From Paenibacillus sp. (GTDB taxonomy: Bacteria > Bacillota > Bacilli > Paenibacillales > YIM-B00363): DNA of 42,855 nt. Under the pieces are notes generated by a model that searched no databases, was not told the origin of the DNA, and was given only the letters and a program-made list of their open reading frames with translations. A program made the position numbers and the translations under genes. Shown here one piece after another: positions 8,163 to 15,087 of the stretch; positions within the stretch are counted from its first letter, which is position 1, and the number at the start of each line of letters is the position of its first letter. The DNA lies in contig JAPSKX010000022.1 in NCBI GenBank assembly GCA_031181325.1, forward strand, positions 1 to 42,855, in the 5' to 3' direction.

Positions 8163-9452
8163 TTGACTAACGCAACGGGAATAGTAGGGGCGAAGGTCGT
8201 CTGGAAGGACGCCTTCACGATTGTCGGGGAACGAATTCGGTTCGACCCGTCGGAGGGGACGCCGCCGTCGGGGAACGCGATCGCGAAGCTGTGGCCGAGG
8301 TTCAACGAGCGGGTCGGCGAGATCGAGCACGCCGCGGGAGGCGCTTACGGTTTATGCGTATTCGACGAAGGAGGCGCTCCGGGCGCTCCGTTCGATTACA
8401 TCGCCGGCGTCCGCGCGACCCGCTCCGGGCGCGTGCCGGAAGGAATGACGTCCTATACGGTTCCGGGCGGACTCTATTGCGTCGTGACCCGACAAGGCGC
8501 GATCGACGAGATCGGCGCGACGTTCGACTATTATCGGAAGGAATGGCTGCCGAATTCCGGTTACGTCTGCGCCCCCTTGGAATTCGAGTATTACGACGAA
8601 CGGTATCGAGGCAACGACGACCCGGCGTCGGTCATGGAGGTCTGGTTTTCGATTCGGCCAGCCCGGCCCGTTCCGCTCGAGAATCGCATCGCGAGCGTCT
8701 TTATCCACGTGACCGACCTGCGCAGGTCCGCGGAATGGTACAGCCGATTGCTGGGGCTGCCGGTGCTCGAGGACCGGTTGAACGGAGGACCGGTGTATTG
8801 GTTCGATCTAGGGGATACGGGACTCGTCTTGGACAACGACGCGAACAACCGGAAGGATCCCGACTGGAGCGGAGAGATGCCGCGAATCATGTTCCCGGCC
8901 AAGGACATCGACGAGGCGTACGCTTACGTGAAGGAGCGGGCGACGCCGTTCTCGGAGCCGCGGCGGCACGGTTCGATGGCGTATTTCAACTTCGCGGATC
9001 CGGAGGGCAACGCGCAGATGGCTTGCTGGACCGCGGCGGAATCGACGGCGCCGGCGCCCGCGACGCGGAGTCCGATTCGGCCGCGGATCGGCGGCGCGTT
9101 CGTGGACGCGAAGGAGATGCGAAGGATGGCTGCCTGGTATGCCGACCTGCTCGGACTGCCGCTCGACGAGGAACAGGCGAAGCGAACGATCTATTCCATC
9201 CCCGTGACGCGCGGCGCCGCCTTGCTGCTGGACGGCAACCGGCACGCGAACGGGGAGAGCTTCACGGAAATCTGTTATTTCGAGACGGACGATTTCGATG
9301 CGGCGCTCGCCCACGCGCGGGAGCAAGGCTTCGCGCTTGCGGCGGAGCCGGCGTACTTCCCGGACTTGTCGGAGTTCGCGCTGCTCGACCCGGACGGCAA
9401 CCGCATCGTCGTCGCGCAGCTGCTCGAATCGGAGACGGAGGCGAACGCATGA
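8163..9452 (+). CDS. Fusion protein: GyrI-like effector-binding domain plus two VOC (glyoxalase) domains
   Basis: 429 residues in three modules. About 5-168 is a GyrI-like/AraC effector-binding fold, ending in the typical acidic strand with EYYDERYRG before FSIRP. About 172-290 is a first VOC (glyoxalase/bleomycin-resistance) domain with RSAEWYSRLLGLPV and FADPEGN. About 305-422 is a second VOC domain with RRMAAWYADLLGLPL and LLDPDGNRI. GyrI-like domains bind small molecules or, in GyrI/SbmC, DNA gyrase; VOC domains bind metals, antibiotics or small substrates. The start is taken as TTG 8163, with AGAGGAG 10 bases upstream; the frame is open to an ATG at 8109 that has no ribosome site. Its stop overlaps the next start (ATGA). 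No DNA-binding domain is seen. Confidence 0.83.
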   Translation: MTNATGIVGAKVVWKDAFTIVGERIRFDPSEGTPPSGNAIAKLWPRFNERVGEIEHAAGGAYGLCVFDEGGAPGAPFDYIAGVRATRSGRVPEGMTSYTVPGGLYCVVTRQGAIDEIGATFDYYRKEWLPNSGYVCAPLEFEYYDERYRGNDDPASVMEVWFSIRPARPVPLENRIASVFIHVTDLRRSAEWYSRLLGLPVLEDRLNGGPVYWFDLGDTGLVLDNDANNRKDPDWSGEMPRIMFPAKDIDEAYAYVKERATPFSEPRRHGSMAYFNFADPEGNAQMACWTAAESTAPAPATRSPIRPRIGGAFVDAKEMRRMAAWYADLLGLPLDEEQAKRTIYSIPVTRGAALLLDGNRHANGESFTEICYFETDDFDAALAHAREQGFALAAEPAYFPDLSEFALLDPDGNRIVVAQLLESETEANA

Positions 9453-10936
9453 GCATCGACGTAGAGATCGTGTCGCGGCCCCCGCTGTTAGCGGCCGCGA
9501 TTCGCGTGCCGCGGGACGGCGCTCGCGTGCGAGAAGCTTGGAGCAAGCTCGAGTCGCTGCTGGAAGACCACCCCGCCGTGCTGGAGCGCGACTTCGGGTA
9601 TGTGTTCGTCCCGGAATGGCAATGGGCGACGGAGGTGACGATGCTGTGGGTGGGCGTATCGGTGAACGGCTTCGAAGGACTGCCGGCGGGCTTGGAGACG
9701 TTGACGATCCCCGCTCGGCAGTTCGCGAGAACGCGGGTTATCGGCGACGCAGCCATGATGCGTCAGACGTACGACGGGCTCGCGGAATGGTTCCGAAGCG
9801 GCCCGTACGAACGCGACGTCGACGAAGGCGTCTTGGGTTTCGAGCGGAACGCCCTGACGCCGGTCAACCCGTTCCATATTCCGGCGAACGTCATCGATAC
9901 GTTCGATTTCGAAATATACGCGCCGATCAAGGGGTTGAAGGCAATCGGCAGCGAGGCGTTCCCCGGCATTCTCGGCGCGGAAGTGCGCAAGGGCCGCACG
10001 CGCCGCATCGTCGGTATCGAGCTGGCCGTCGTCGATCGGAAGAAGAACGGGGTTAGACCGGAACAGGACATCCCGCGATTCTGGCAGAGCGTCATGCCTC
10101 GCTTGAGCGAGATTCGCGACCGCATGCCTCCGTACGGGACGATCGGGTTGTATTCGTACGAGCCGCCCTTCGGACCGGGGCAAGATTTCCGTTACTTCGC
10201 CGGCGCGGAGGTCGAGTCCGACTCCGAAGCGCCGTTGCCGGAAGGGATGTCGGAGCGAACGATCCCGGCCGACGACACGCTCGTTGTCACGTATCGGGGG
10301 AAGGCCGACGGCTTCGGACGGGCCTGGGACTTCTTCCATGGATACTGGTATCCGCAGCAAGCGGATTTCGATGCGATCCACGACTATGAGTTCGAGCGGC
10401 ACGACGAGCGATTCCTCGGCCCGGATCGGGAGGCGTCCGTCTTCGAGCTTCATTTTCCGATTCGGCCCAGAGTTCGAGATACGCGCCTCACCGAGAAGAT
10501 CGTCGTCGACGAGAAGGGCGGACACGCGCTGCAGGATTTGCGGGGAGAACGGCTGAGGATGGTCAGCTTCCAAGGGGCGGACTTCCTCGGGATCGATATG
10601 CGGCAGGCGAAGCTGCGGCACGTCAACTTCGTAGGGGCGGAGCTGGAGCATATTTACTTCGCTGACGTGCGCATCGACCAGATGCAGATGGGCGGTACCG
10701 TATTCGAGCGCATCCGTCGTCCGGCATCGGCGAAAAGCCGCCTCGACGGAGAGCCGGGGACCGACGGATGGGTGAACGTCGAGCCGGTCGTCTTCCGCGA
10801 CAGCGACCTCGGCGAGGCCCGCTTCGAAAGCTGCGACCTCCGGAACGCGACGTTCGACGGCTGCCGTCTCGATGGTGCGCGCATCGACGGCATCCTCGTC
10901 ACCGAGCTGCTGGAGGCCTATCGGAAGACCACATAG
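9449..10936 (+). CDS. Fusion protein: two GyrI-like domains plus pentapeptide repeats
   Basis: 495 residues. Two GyrI-like effector-binding modules occupy about 1-160 and 165-345; the second ends YEFERHDERFLG then HFPIRP, like the end of the same module in the preceding protein. About 360-490 is a pentapeptide-repeat domain, with steps such as SFQGADFLGIDM, LRHVNFVGAEL and DLRNATFDGCRLDGARI. Between the repeats lies a non-repeat insert (about 425-450). Pentapeptide proteins of the Qnr/MfpA type mimic DNA and bind gyrase, and GyrI also acts on gyrase, so the fusion of both folds is notable; gyrase involvement is inference only. It is translationally coupled to the GyrI-VOC-VOC gene by a 4-base overlap. 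Confidence 0.83.
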   Translation: MSIDVEIVSRPPLLAAAIRVPRDGARVREAWSKLESLLEDHPAVLERDFGYVFVPEWQWATEVTMLWVGVSVNGFEGLPAGLETLTIPARQFARTRVIGDAAMMRQTYDGLAEWFRSGPYERDVDEGVLGFERNALTPVNPFHIPANVIDTFDFEIYAPIKGLKAIGSEAFPGILGAEVRKGRTRRIVGIELAVVDRKKNGVRPEQDIPRFWQSVMPRLSEIRDRMPPYGTIGLYSYEPPFGPGQDFRYFAGAEVESDSEAPLPEGMSERTIPADDTLVVTYRGKADGFGRAWDFFHGYWYPQQADFDAIHDYEFERHDERFLGPDREASVFELHFPIRPRVRDTRLTEKIVVDEKGGHALQDLRGERLRMVSFQGADFLGIDMRQAKLRHVNFVGAELEHIYFADVRIDQMQMGGTVFERIRRPASAKSRLDGEPGTDGWVNVEPVVFRDSDLGEARFESCDLRNATFDGCRLDGARIDGILVTELLEAYRKTT

Positions 10937-10971
10937 GGATGGCCTTCGGACGGCAGGCGATCCGCCGGCAT

Positions 10972-11151
10972 CTACTTCGGCAGCTCGATCTCGACGAAGC
11001 CGGCCAGCTTGCGCGCTTGGAACCGAATCGGCGCGGAGCCGCCGACGAGGAGCACGTTGCGCGTCTCCGCGGGGCTCGACGACGACGGGGCGAACGCCTT
11101 CGCGTATGCGAATTCGCGCTGCAACGACGCATATACGGCTCGCCTCCCCCG
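10972..11151 (-). pseudogene. Remnant of a gene end (59 open codons, no start)
   Basis: On the minus strand a frame with host-like codons runs from just after a TAG (11152-11154) to a TAG at 10972-10974. It includes LQREFAYAKAFAP, then ETRNVLLVGGSAPIRF and KLAGFVEIELPK. The high third-position GC and the alternating strand pattern ending in VEIELPK look like the last strands of a beta-sandwich, as found at the C-terminus of several glycoside hydrolases; that likeness is weak. There is no start codon with a ribosome site, so it is probably a truncated leftover. The rest of 10937-11223 shows nothing else. Confidence 0.35.
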
Positions 11152-11223
11152 CTAAGCCATGCTTCCGATATTGCGAGAATACCATCATCTATACCATGGT
11201 TGGATCCGGCCGGACAAGCTTTC

Positions 11224-11604
11224 TTAGCCGCCCCGGACATCGAGAAGAGGCGGCCTTCCGCAATGCCGGAGGACCGCCTCTACTCTGTGTTCAGGCTGCG
11301 CTTTAAGCTGCTCGGCAAGCTTCAGCGCGACCTCCGATGCTTTCAGGTCGACCTTAAGCTGTTCCTTCGGATCGAACGGGTGGTAATACCCCTTCTTCAC
11401 CATATACGCCGTGATCGATTCGTGCGTCAGCGTCGCTTCGTCGAGTTGCTTCTTCAAGATGCCGCGCACTTCCGGATGCGTCGCTTCCGAGATCGCGACC
11501 GCGTACGTCTTCAGCGCCGACTTGGCGGCGAGCAGGAAGTCCGTTGCGATGATTTGATCGGACATCGTGTCGATGCCCGTTAAGTTTTCCATTAACGCGT
11601 TCAC
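11224..11604 (-). CDS. CotF-like spore coat protein
   Basis: 126 residues. MNALMENLTGIDTMSDQIIATD, split as MNALMENLTG and IDTMSDQIIATD, followed by FLLAAKSALKTYAVAISEA, HPEVRGILKKQLDEA and ESITAYMVKKGYYHP are typical of the coat-F four-helix proteins of spore-formers, which bind near the spore surface. After AEQLKAQ the usual family end is replaced by an unrelated basic tail (PEHRVEAVLRHCG onwards, about 25 residues), suggesting the end was lost and read-through occurs to a later stop. The start is GTG 11604 with GGGGGAAG upstream; ATG 11592 is the alternative. It supports a sporulating host. Confidence 0.8.
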   Translation of the reverse strand: MNALMENLTGIDTMSDQIIATDFLLAAKSALKTYAVAISEATHPEVRGILKKQLDEATLTHESITAYMVKKGYYHPFDPKEQLKVDLKASEVALKLAEQLKAQPEHRVEAVLRHCGRPPLLDVRGG

Positions 11605-11625
11605 CCGCTTCGCTTCCCCCTGAAA

Positions 11626-11736
11626 TTAATGAGTTTTTTGGGGCAGATTGCGCAGCTCCATGATGTCTTTCGCGGAGTTCTTTACGTCCGCTTGGAGAAT
11701 CGTCTTCCATTCGTCGTCCTGCGCGAAAGCCTGCAT
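11626..11736 (-). CDS. Possible small gene or fragment upstream of the CotF-like gene
   Basis: A 36-codon frame from ATG 11736 reads MQAFAQDDEWKTILQADVKN then SAKDIMELRNLPQKTH and stops 22 bases before the CotF-like start. Codons are host-like and the peptide is helical and amphipathic like coat-associated small proteins. The frame is open a little upstream without a start, and a different frame there (SLAANAYKGSELDEIQ) also looks coding, so this may be the end of a frameshifted gene rather than an intact one. Confidence 0.35.
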   Translation of the reverse strand: MQAFAQDDEWKTILQADVKNSAKDIMELRNLPQKTH

Positions 11737-11796
11737 CGCCTTGGATTTCGTCAAGCTCGGAGCCCTTATATGCGTTGGCCGCGAGGCTAATATGAA

Positions 11797-11828
11797 TTGA
11801 CAGGAATATTCCTGTAAGGGTATATTAT
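11797..11828 (+). promoter_or_regulatory. Promoter and 16-bp operator of the ArsR-type gene; probable leaderless transcript
   Basis: TTGACA (11797-11802) and TATATT (11821-11826) are 18 bases apart. A perfect palindrome ACAGGAATATTCCTGT (11800-11815) overlaps the -35 box and the spacer, as expected for autorepression. The predicted transcription start falls on or next to the A of the start codon at 11833, and there is no ribosome site. Confidence 0.75.
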
Positions 11829-11832
11829 AGAC

Positions 11833-12174
11833 ATGAACACATGGAGCGCTCTTGCGGAGCCGAATCGATTGCGCATCGTCGAACTATTGGGGGGCGGTCC
11901 TCTCACCGTGGGGGAGATCGCCGACCGACTGGGGCTGCAGCAGCCGCAAGCATCCAAGCATCTCCGGGTTCTCGCCGAAGCGGGTATCGTCGAGGCGCGA
12001 GCGGCGGGGAATCGGAGGCTGTACCGACTGCGGCTGGAACCGTTCCAGGCGCTGGACGCGTGGCTGGAGTCGTTCCGCCATCTTACGAATCAGCGGCTCG
12101 ATCATCTAGAGAGGTATCTGCGCGCGCTGCAAGGCATCGAAGCGGCACGGAACGAGGATGGATCAATCCGATGA
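11833..12174 (+). CDS. ArsR family winged-helix repressor
   Basis: 113 residues with the ArsR/SdpR fold: LAEPNRLRIVELLGGG (about 6-21), the recognition helix IADRLGLQQPQASKHLRVL and the wing VEARAAGNRRLYRL. There are no cysteines, so it is not a metal sensor of the ArsR/SmtB type; it resembles the SdpR-like group. MNTWSALAEPNRLRI fits the family N-terminus exactly, so ATG 11833 is very likely the true start even though it lies only 7 bases after the -10 box. It probably represses itself at the palindrome 11800-11815. The only neighbour that could be a target is the convergent MFS gene, which does not share this promoter. Confidence 0.92.
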   Translation: MNTWSALAEPNRLRIVELLGGGPLTVGEIADRLGLQQPQASKHLRVLAEAGIVEARAAGNRRLYRLRLEPFQALDAWLESFRHLTNQRLDHLERYLRALQGIEAARNEDGSIR

Positions 12175-12235
12175 AGGAAGGATGTGCCGGAAGGCGGCCG
12201 GCGAAGAGGAATTCGATCGTACGGGGAAAAGGAAC

Positions 12236-12275
12236 AAGGCGGACCGGGAGCGCAAAATCCCGGTCCGCCTTCTTT
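12236..12275 (+). terminator. Rho-independent terminator after the ArsR-type gene
   Basis: AAGGCGGACCGGGA pairs perfectly with TCCCGGTCCGCCTT around an 8-base loop, followed by CTTTG. It lies 61 bases downstream of the stop. Confidence 0.85.
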
Positions 12276-12281
12276 GTATGT

Positions 12282-12398
12282 TATAGAATTTATAAGTTTT
12301 TGGCGGGAAGGCCGAAACGAGTAAATTCTATACCAAGAAAAACTTCCGCTATTAGACGTACCTGCTTCCTTGGAAGTACTTCGTTAGAAGTTTCTCTT
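12282..12398. repeat. Cluster of inverted repeats between convergent genes
   Basis: TATAGAATTTA (12282-12292) is perfectly inverted as TAAATTCTATA (12322-12332). AAGAAAAACTTC (12335-12346) is inverted with one mismatch as GAAGTTTCTCTT (12387-12398). A small hairpin CTTCC-TT-GGAAG lies between. The stretch is more AT-rich than its surroundings and ends at the stop codon of the minus-strand MFS gene. It may serve as that gene's terminator or be the trace of a small mobile repeat. Confidence 0.5.
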
Positions 12399-13575
12399 AT
12401 CGTTCCTTCAGCCGCCCGGCGGCGGGAAGGAAATACAGCAGGAACGCGGCGCAGACGACCGCGAGGAACCCGTACCCGCCGAAGACGTCCCAACGCGCCG
12501 CGCTCCAGCCGAAGCCCAAGCCGATCGCCGTCGCGACCCCGTTGTCGGCGAGCGAGCGGAACGAGTCGATCGTCGCCCGCATCGGACCTTCGATCCGATG
12601 GTGAAGGTATCCGGCCGACAACGGCTCGACGAGACCGGCCGCGAGGCAGGCGCCCAGCAAGGCTGCCGCTCCTCCGAGGCCGGGCGCGAAGCCGGCGACG
12701 CCGAGGCAGACGGCGACGGCGGCGAGAGAGACCGCGAGCGGCGAAGCATAGCGGAAGCGGCGCCGCATCGCGTCCGCGAGCAGGCCGCCCGGCATCCGCA
12801 GCGCGAGCAGCGCCGCCGAGAACGGGCCGAACCAGGCGAGCGGCACGTCGAACCGATCGAGGTACAGCTGCCAGAACTCGTCGACGAAGTCGATCGCCGC
12901 GCCCGTCAGCATGGCGGCGGCCAGGATGAGCCGCACGTCGCTCCGGCTGCGGAAGAAGCGCAGCGATTCCGCGACGTAACGGCGGATCGGGATCGTCTCG
13001 TCCCTCGCTTCGGCGGGCGCCGAGGGCTCGACGAGCAGGAGCGCGAAGCCGAGGCCTGCGGCGGCTCCGAGCAAGGAGAGCCAGTAATTCAGCTCGAGCT
13101 CGTACCGGCCCGCCAGCCAGCCGCCGGACAGCGCGGCGAGCACGGCCGCGCCGAAGTCGAGCGCGTACAGCCGCCCGAGCTTGCGCTCGAACAGCGCCTC
13201 TTGCCCGTGCCGGCGCAAGGAATCGTAGAGCAACGCGTTCTCCGCCCCGCTGCTCGCGGCGGCGGCGACGCCGGCCAAGACGACGACGGTCGCGAAGTGC
13301 CAGAACGTCTGCGCGTAGATCAGAATCAGAAATTCAAGGCAGCCGAGCGCGGCCGCGAGAACGATCAGCTTCTTCCGGCCGTACCGGTCCGCGAGAATGC
13401 CGGTCGGCACCTCGAGGAGCACGATCGTAGCGGCGTACAAGATTTCCGTATACACGACCTGCTGAATCGTCATGCCTCTCGCTTCCCAGAACAATCGCTC
13501 GATGACATAAGCCGGGATGAGGCTCTGGAAGAAGCGGGCGGCATACAGCTTCCATACATTGTTCATTGCGTTCAT
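12397..13575 (-). CDS. MFS transporter (12-helix)
   Basis: 392 residues from ATG 13575. Motif A is visible after helix 2 (TGILADRYGRKKLIVL), and a second, related loop GGLLADAMRRRFRYA marks the start of the second half, as in 12-helix exporters. A soluble central loop (VEPSAPAEARDETIPIRRYVAE) separates the halves. Substrate unknown. The frame is open up to 13659, but those residues are basic and polar with no ribosome site, so the shorter start fits the family; it has GAGAGGGG 14 bases upstream, which is weak. The gene is convergent with the ArsR-type regulator. Confidence 0.88.
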   Translation of the reverse strand: MNAMNNVWKLYAARFFQSLIPAYVIERLFWEARGMTIQQVVYTEILYAATIVLLEVPTGILADRYGRKKLIVLAAALGCLEFLILIYAQTFWHFATVVVLAGVAAAASSGAENALLYDSLRRHGQEALFERKLGRLYALDFGAAVLAALSGGWLAGRYELELNYWLSLLGAAAGLGFALLLVEPSAPAEARDETIPIRRYVAESLRFFRSRSDVRLILAAAMLTGAAIDFVDEFWQLYLDRFDVPLAWFGPFSAALLALRMPGGLLADAMRRRFRYASPLAVSLAAVAVCLGVAGFAPGLGGAAALLGACLAAGLVEPLSAGYLHHRIEGPMRATIDSFRSLADNGVATAIGLGFGWSAARWDVFGGYGFLAVVCAAFLLYFLPAAGRLKER

Positions 13576-13867
13576 CTCGATGCGGCGTCCCCTCTCGTAA
13601 CGTTCGATTCGCTTGCAGTTCGCGGCGAATGCGAATCGTTCGGGGGAGGACGGGGGCATCGATGCGGAAGCGCAACCGCGGATTAACTAGGGGGTCTGGC
13701 AAGCGTCATGTCGCGTGCTTCTCCTCTCCGGAAAGCCGATTTTCGTGGTTCGTACTCCCATCGTAAAGTACATGAGTGCGCGTTTCAACCTTCGGTTTTT
13801 CCGGCAGTCGCCGCGGGAGCGGAAATCGCCCTTCTCTCGTCTAATCATGTAGGAGGCGGTGAAGCGG

Positions 13868-14464
13868 GTGAACGGAACGATCGATGACGAGGAACCGGGT
13901 CGCGCGGGGGAGCGGCGAGCCGCAGCGGAGCTGGAGCGGCTGATGGACACGTACGGACAGGACGTACTGCGGCTGGCATACGCTTATTTGCGCAATCGCG
14001 CATCGGCCGAGGACGCGTATCAAGAGACGTTCCTTCGGGCGCATCGGCATCGAAGGTCCTTCGAAGGCCGATCCAGCGAGAAGACGTGGATGATGCGCAT
14101 CGCGATGAACGTCTGCCGCGATATGCGCCGCAGCGCCTGGTGGCGGCGCGTGCGGCTGCCCGGAACCGAGCGGGAGGCGGAGGCGCGTGGGGGCGGCGCT
14201 CTTGCGGATGCGGACGAGCTGCCGGAGGAGGCTGCGGTCCGGGCGGAACGGAACGATTCCCTGCTTCGCTGCGTGGGGGCGCTGCCGGAGCCTCAGCGAG
14301 CCGTCGTCCTGCTTCATTATTATCAAGAGATGAGCGTAACGGACGTGGCCGAGGCGCTCGGCGTGGCCGAAGGGACGGTGCGAAGCCGACTGCATCGGGC
14401 GCGGGAGCGGCTGAGGCGGTCATGGCAGCGGGAAGAGGAGGGGGTGCCGGCATGGATCGAATAG
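13868..14464 (+). CDS. ECF-type RNA polymerase sigma factor
   Basis: 198 residues. Region 2 (about 25-90) shows LMDTYGQDVLRLAYAYLRN and AEDAYQETFLRAHRH; region 4 (about 130-185) shows LPEPQRAVVLLHYYQEMSV and VAEALGVAEGTVRSRLHRAR. Between them is an extended linker. It should direct RNA polymerase to a specific set of promoters. The next gene overlaps its end and encodes a membrane-anchored protein that is probably its anti-sigma factor. Two GTG starts are possible (13859 and 13868); 13868 is 11 bases after AGGAGG while 13859 is only 2, so 13868 is chosen. GGAGC (13816-13820) and CGTC (13838-13841), 17 bases apart, could be an ECF-type autoregulatory promoter. Confidence 0.92.
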   Translation: MNGTIDDEEPGRAGERRAAAELERLMDTYGQDVLRLAYAYLRNRASAEDAYQETFLRAHRHRRSFEGRSSEKTWMMRIAMNVCRDMRRSAWWRRVRLPGTEREAEARGGGALADADELPEEAAVRAERNDSLLRCVGALPEPQRAVVLLHYYQEMSVTDVAEALGVAEGTVRSRLHRARERLRRSWQREEEGVPAWIE

Positions 14465-15087
14465 GCGAGAGGCTTAGGGAAGCGTTGGAGATCGTCGAGG
14501 TATCCGAGGAGCTGCGCAGCCGCACGCTGCGGCGAGCGCTGGAAGCCGAGCGAACGATGTCGCGTCGGCCGACGGGGTGGCTGAAGCTCGGGGCGACGGC
14601 GGTCGCGAGCAGCGTAGCGACGATTACGGTGTTCCTCGGCGTCGTACACGGCTTGCCCGGACGCAATTCGCCGGAGCCGCAGCAGCGGTCCGAACCGCCG
14701 GCGGCCGCCGCGGTCGCCTTCGTGCCGCAGTACGTGCCGGACCGGTTCGATCTGTCGCACATCGTCGCGGAGCCGGGCGCCGGCGAAGCGTCGCCGACGG
14801 TGACGATCCGGTACGCTTCGCCGGACGGCGGACTCGACGTCTCGCAGACGACCTTGAAGGAGCTCGAAGCGGGGGCCCCGGATTACCAGCCGATCGAGAT
14901 CGAAGGGCGCCAGGGATGGATCAAGCTGGAAGCGGACGGCTCGCTCGTGCTCGTCTGGTCGGACGAGACGAATCAGTACCGGATGAAGGGCACCCTCACC
15001 GAAGGAGAAGCGCTCCGGATCGCGGGCTCGATCGAGGTGCATAAGAAGGAGGCGACGAAAGCGAATGAAGGCTTGGAAGAGAAGTAA
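14452..15087 (+). CDS. Probable membrane-anchored anti-sigma factor with DUF4367-like sensor
   Basis: 211 residues: an N-terminal cytoplasmic part of about 40 residues, one membrane helix (about 43-65, LGATAVASSVATITVFLGVV), a proline- and alanine-rich linker and an extracellular domain (about 85-205). The latter resembles DUF4367 domains (TIRYASPDGGLDVSQTTL, QGWIKLEADGSLVLVWSD). The architecture and the 13-base overlap with the sigma gene are those of an anti-sigma factor. The cytoplasmic part is shorter than a classical zinc anti-sigma domain and lacks its HxxxCxxC motif. The start has GGAAGAGGAGGGGG upstream. Confidence 0.75.
   Translation: MDRIGERLREALEIVEVSEELRSRTLRRALEAERTMSRRPTGWLKLGATAVASSVATITVFLGVVHGLPGRNSPEPQQRSEPPAAAAVAFVPQYVPDRFDLSHIVAEPGAGEASPTVTIRYASPDGGLDVSQTTLKELEAGAPDYQPIEIEGRQGWIKLEADGSLVLVWSDETNQYRMKGTLTEGEALRIAGSIEVHKKEATKANEGLEEK

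Noticed and set aside
8105-8170. A 21-codon ORF before the GyrI-VOC gene
   Set aside because: No ribosome site at usable distance and no protein likeness.
9488-11188. A 566-codon open frame on the minus strand
   Set aside because: It is opposite the GyrI-GyrI-pentapeptide gene, is rich in Arg and Pro, has no ribosome site and no domain; it is an artefact of high GC codon use in the real gene.
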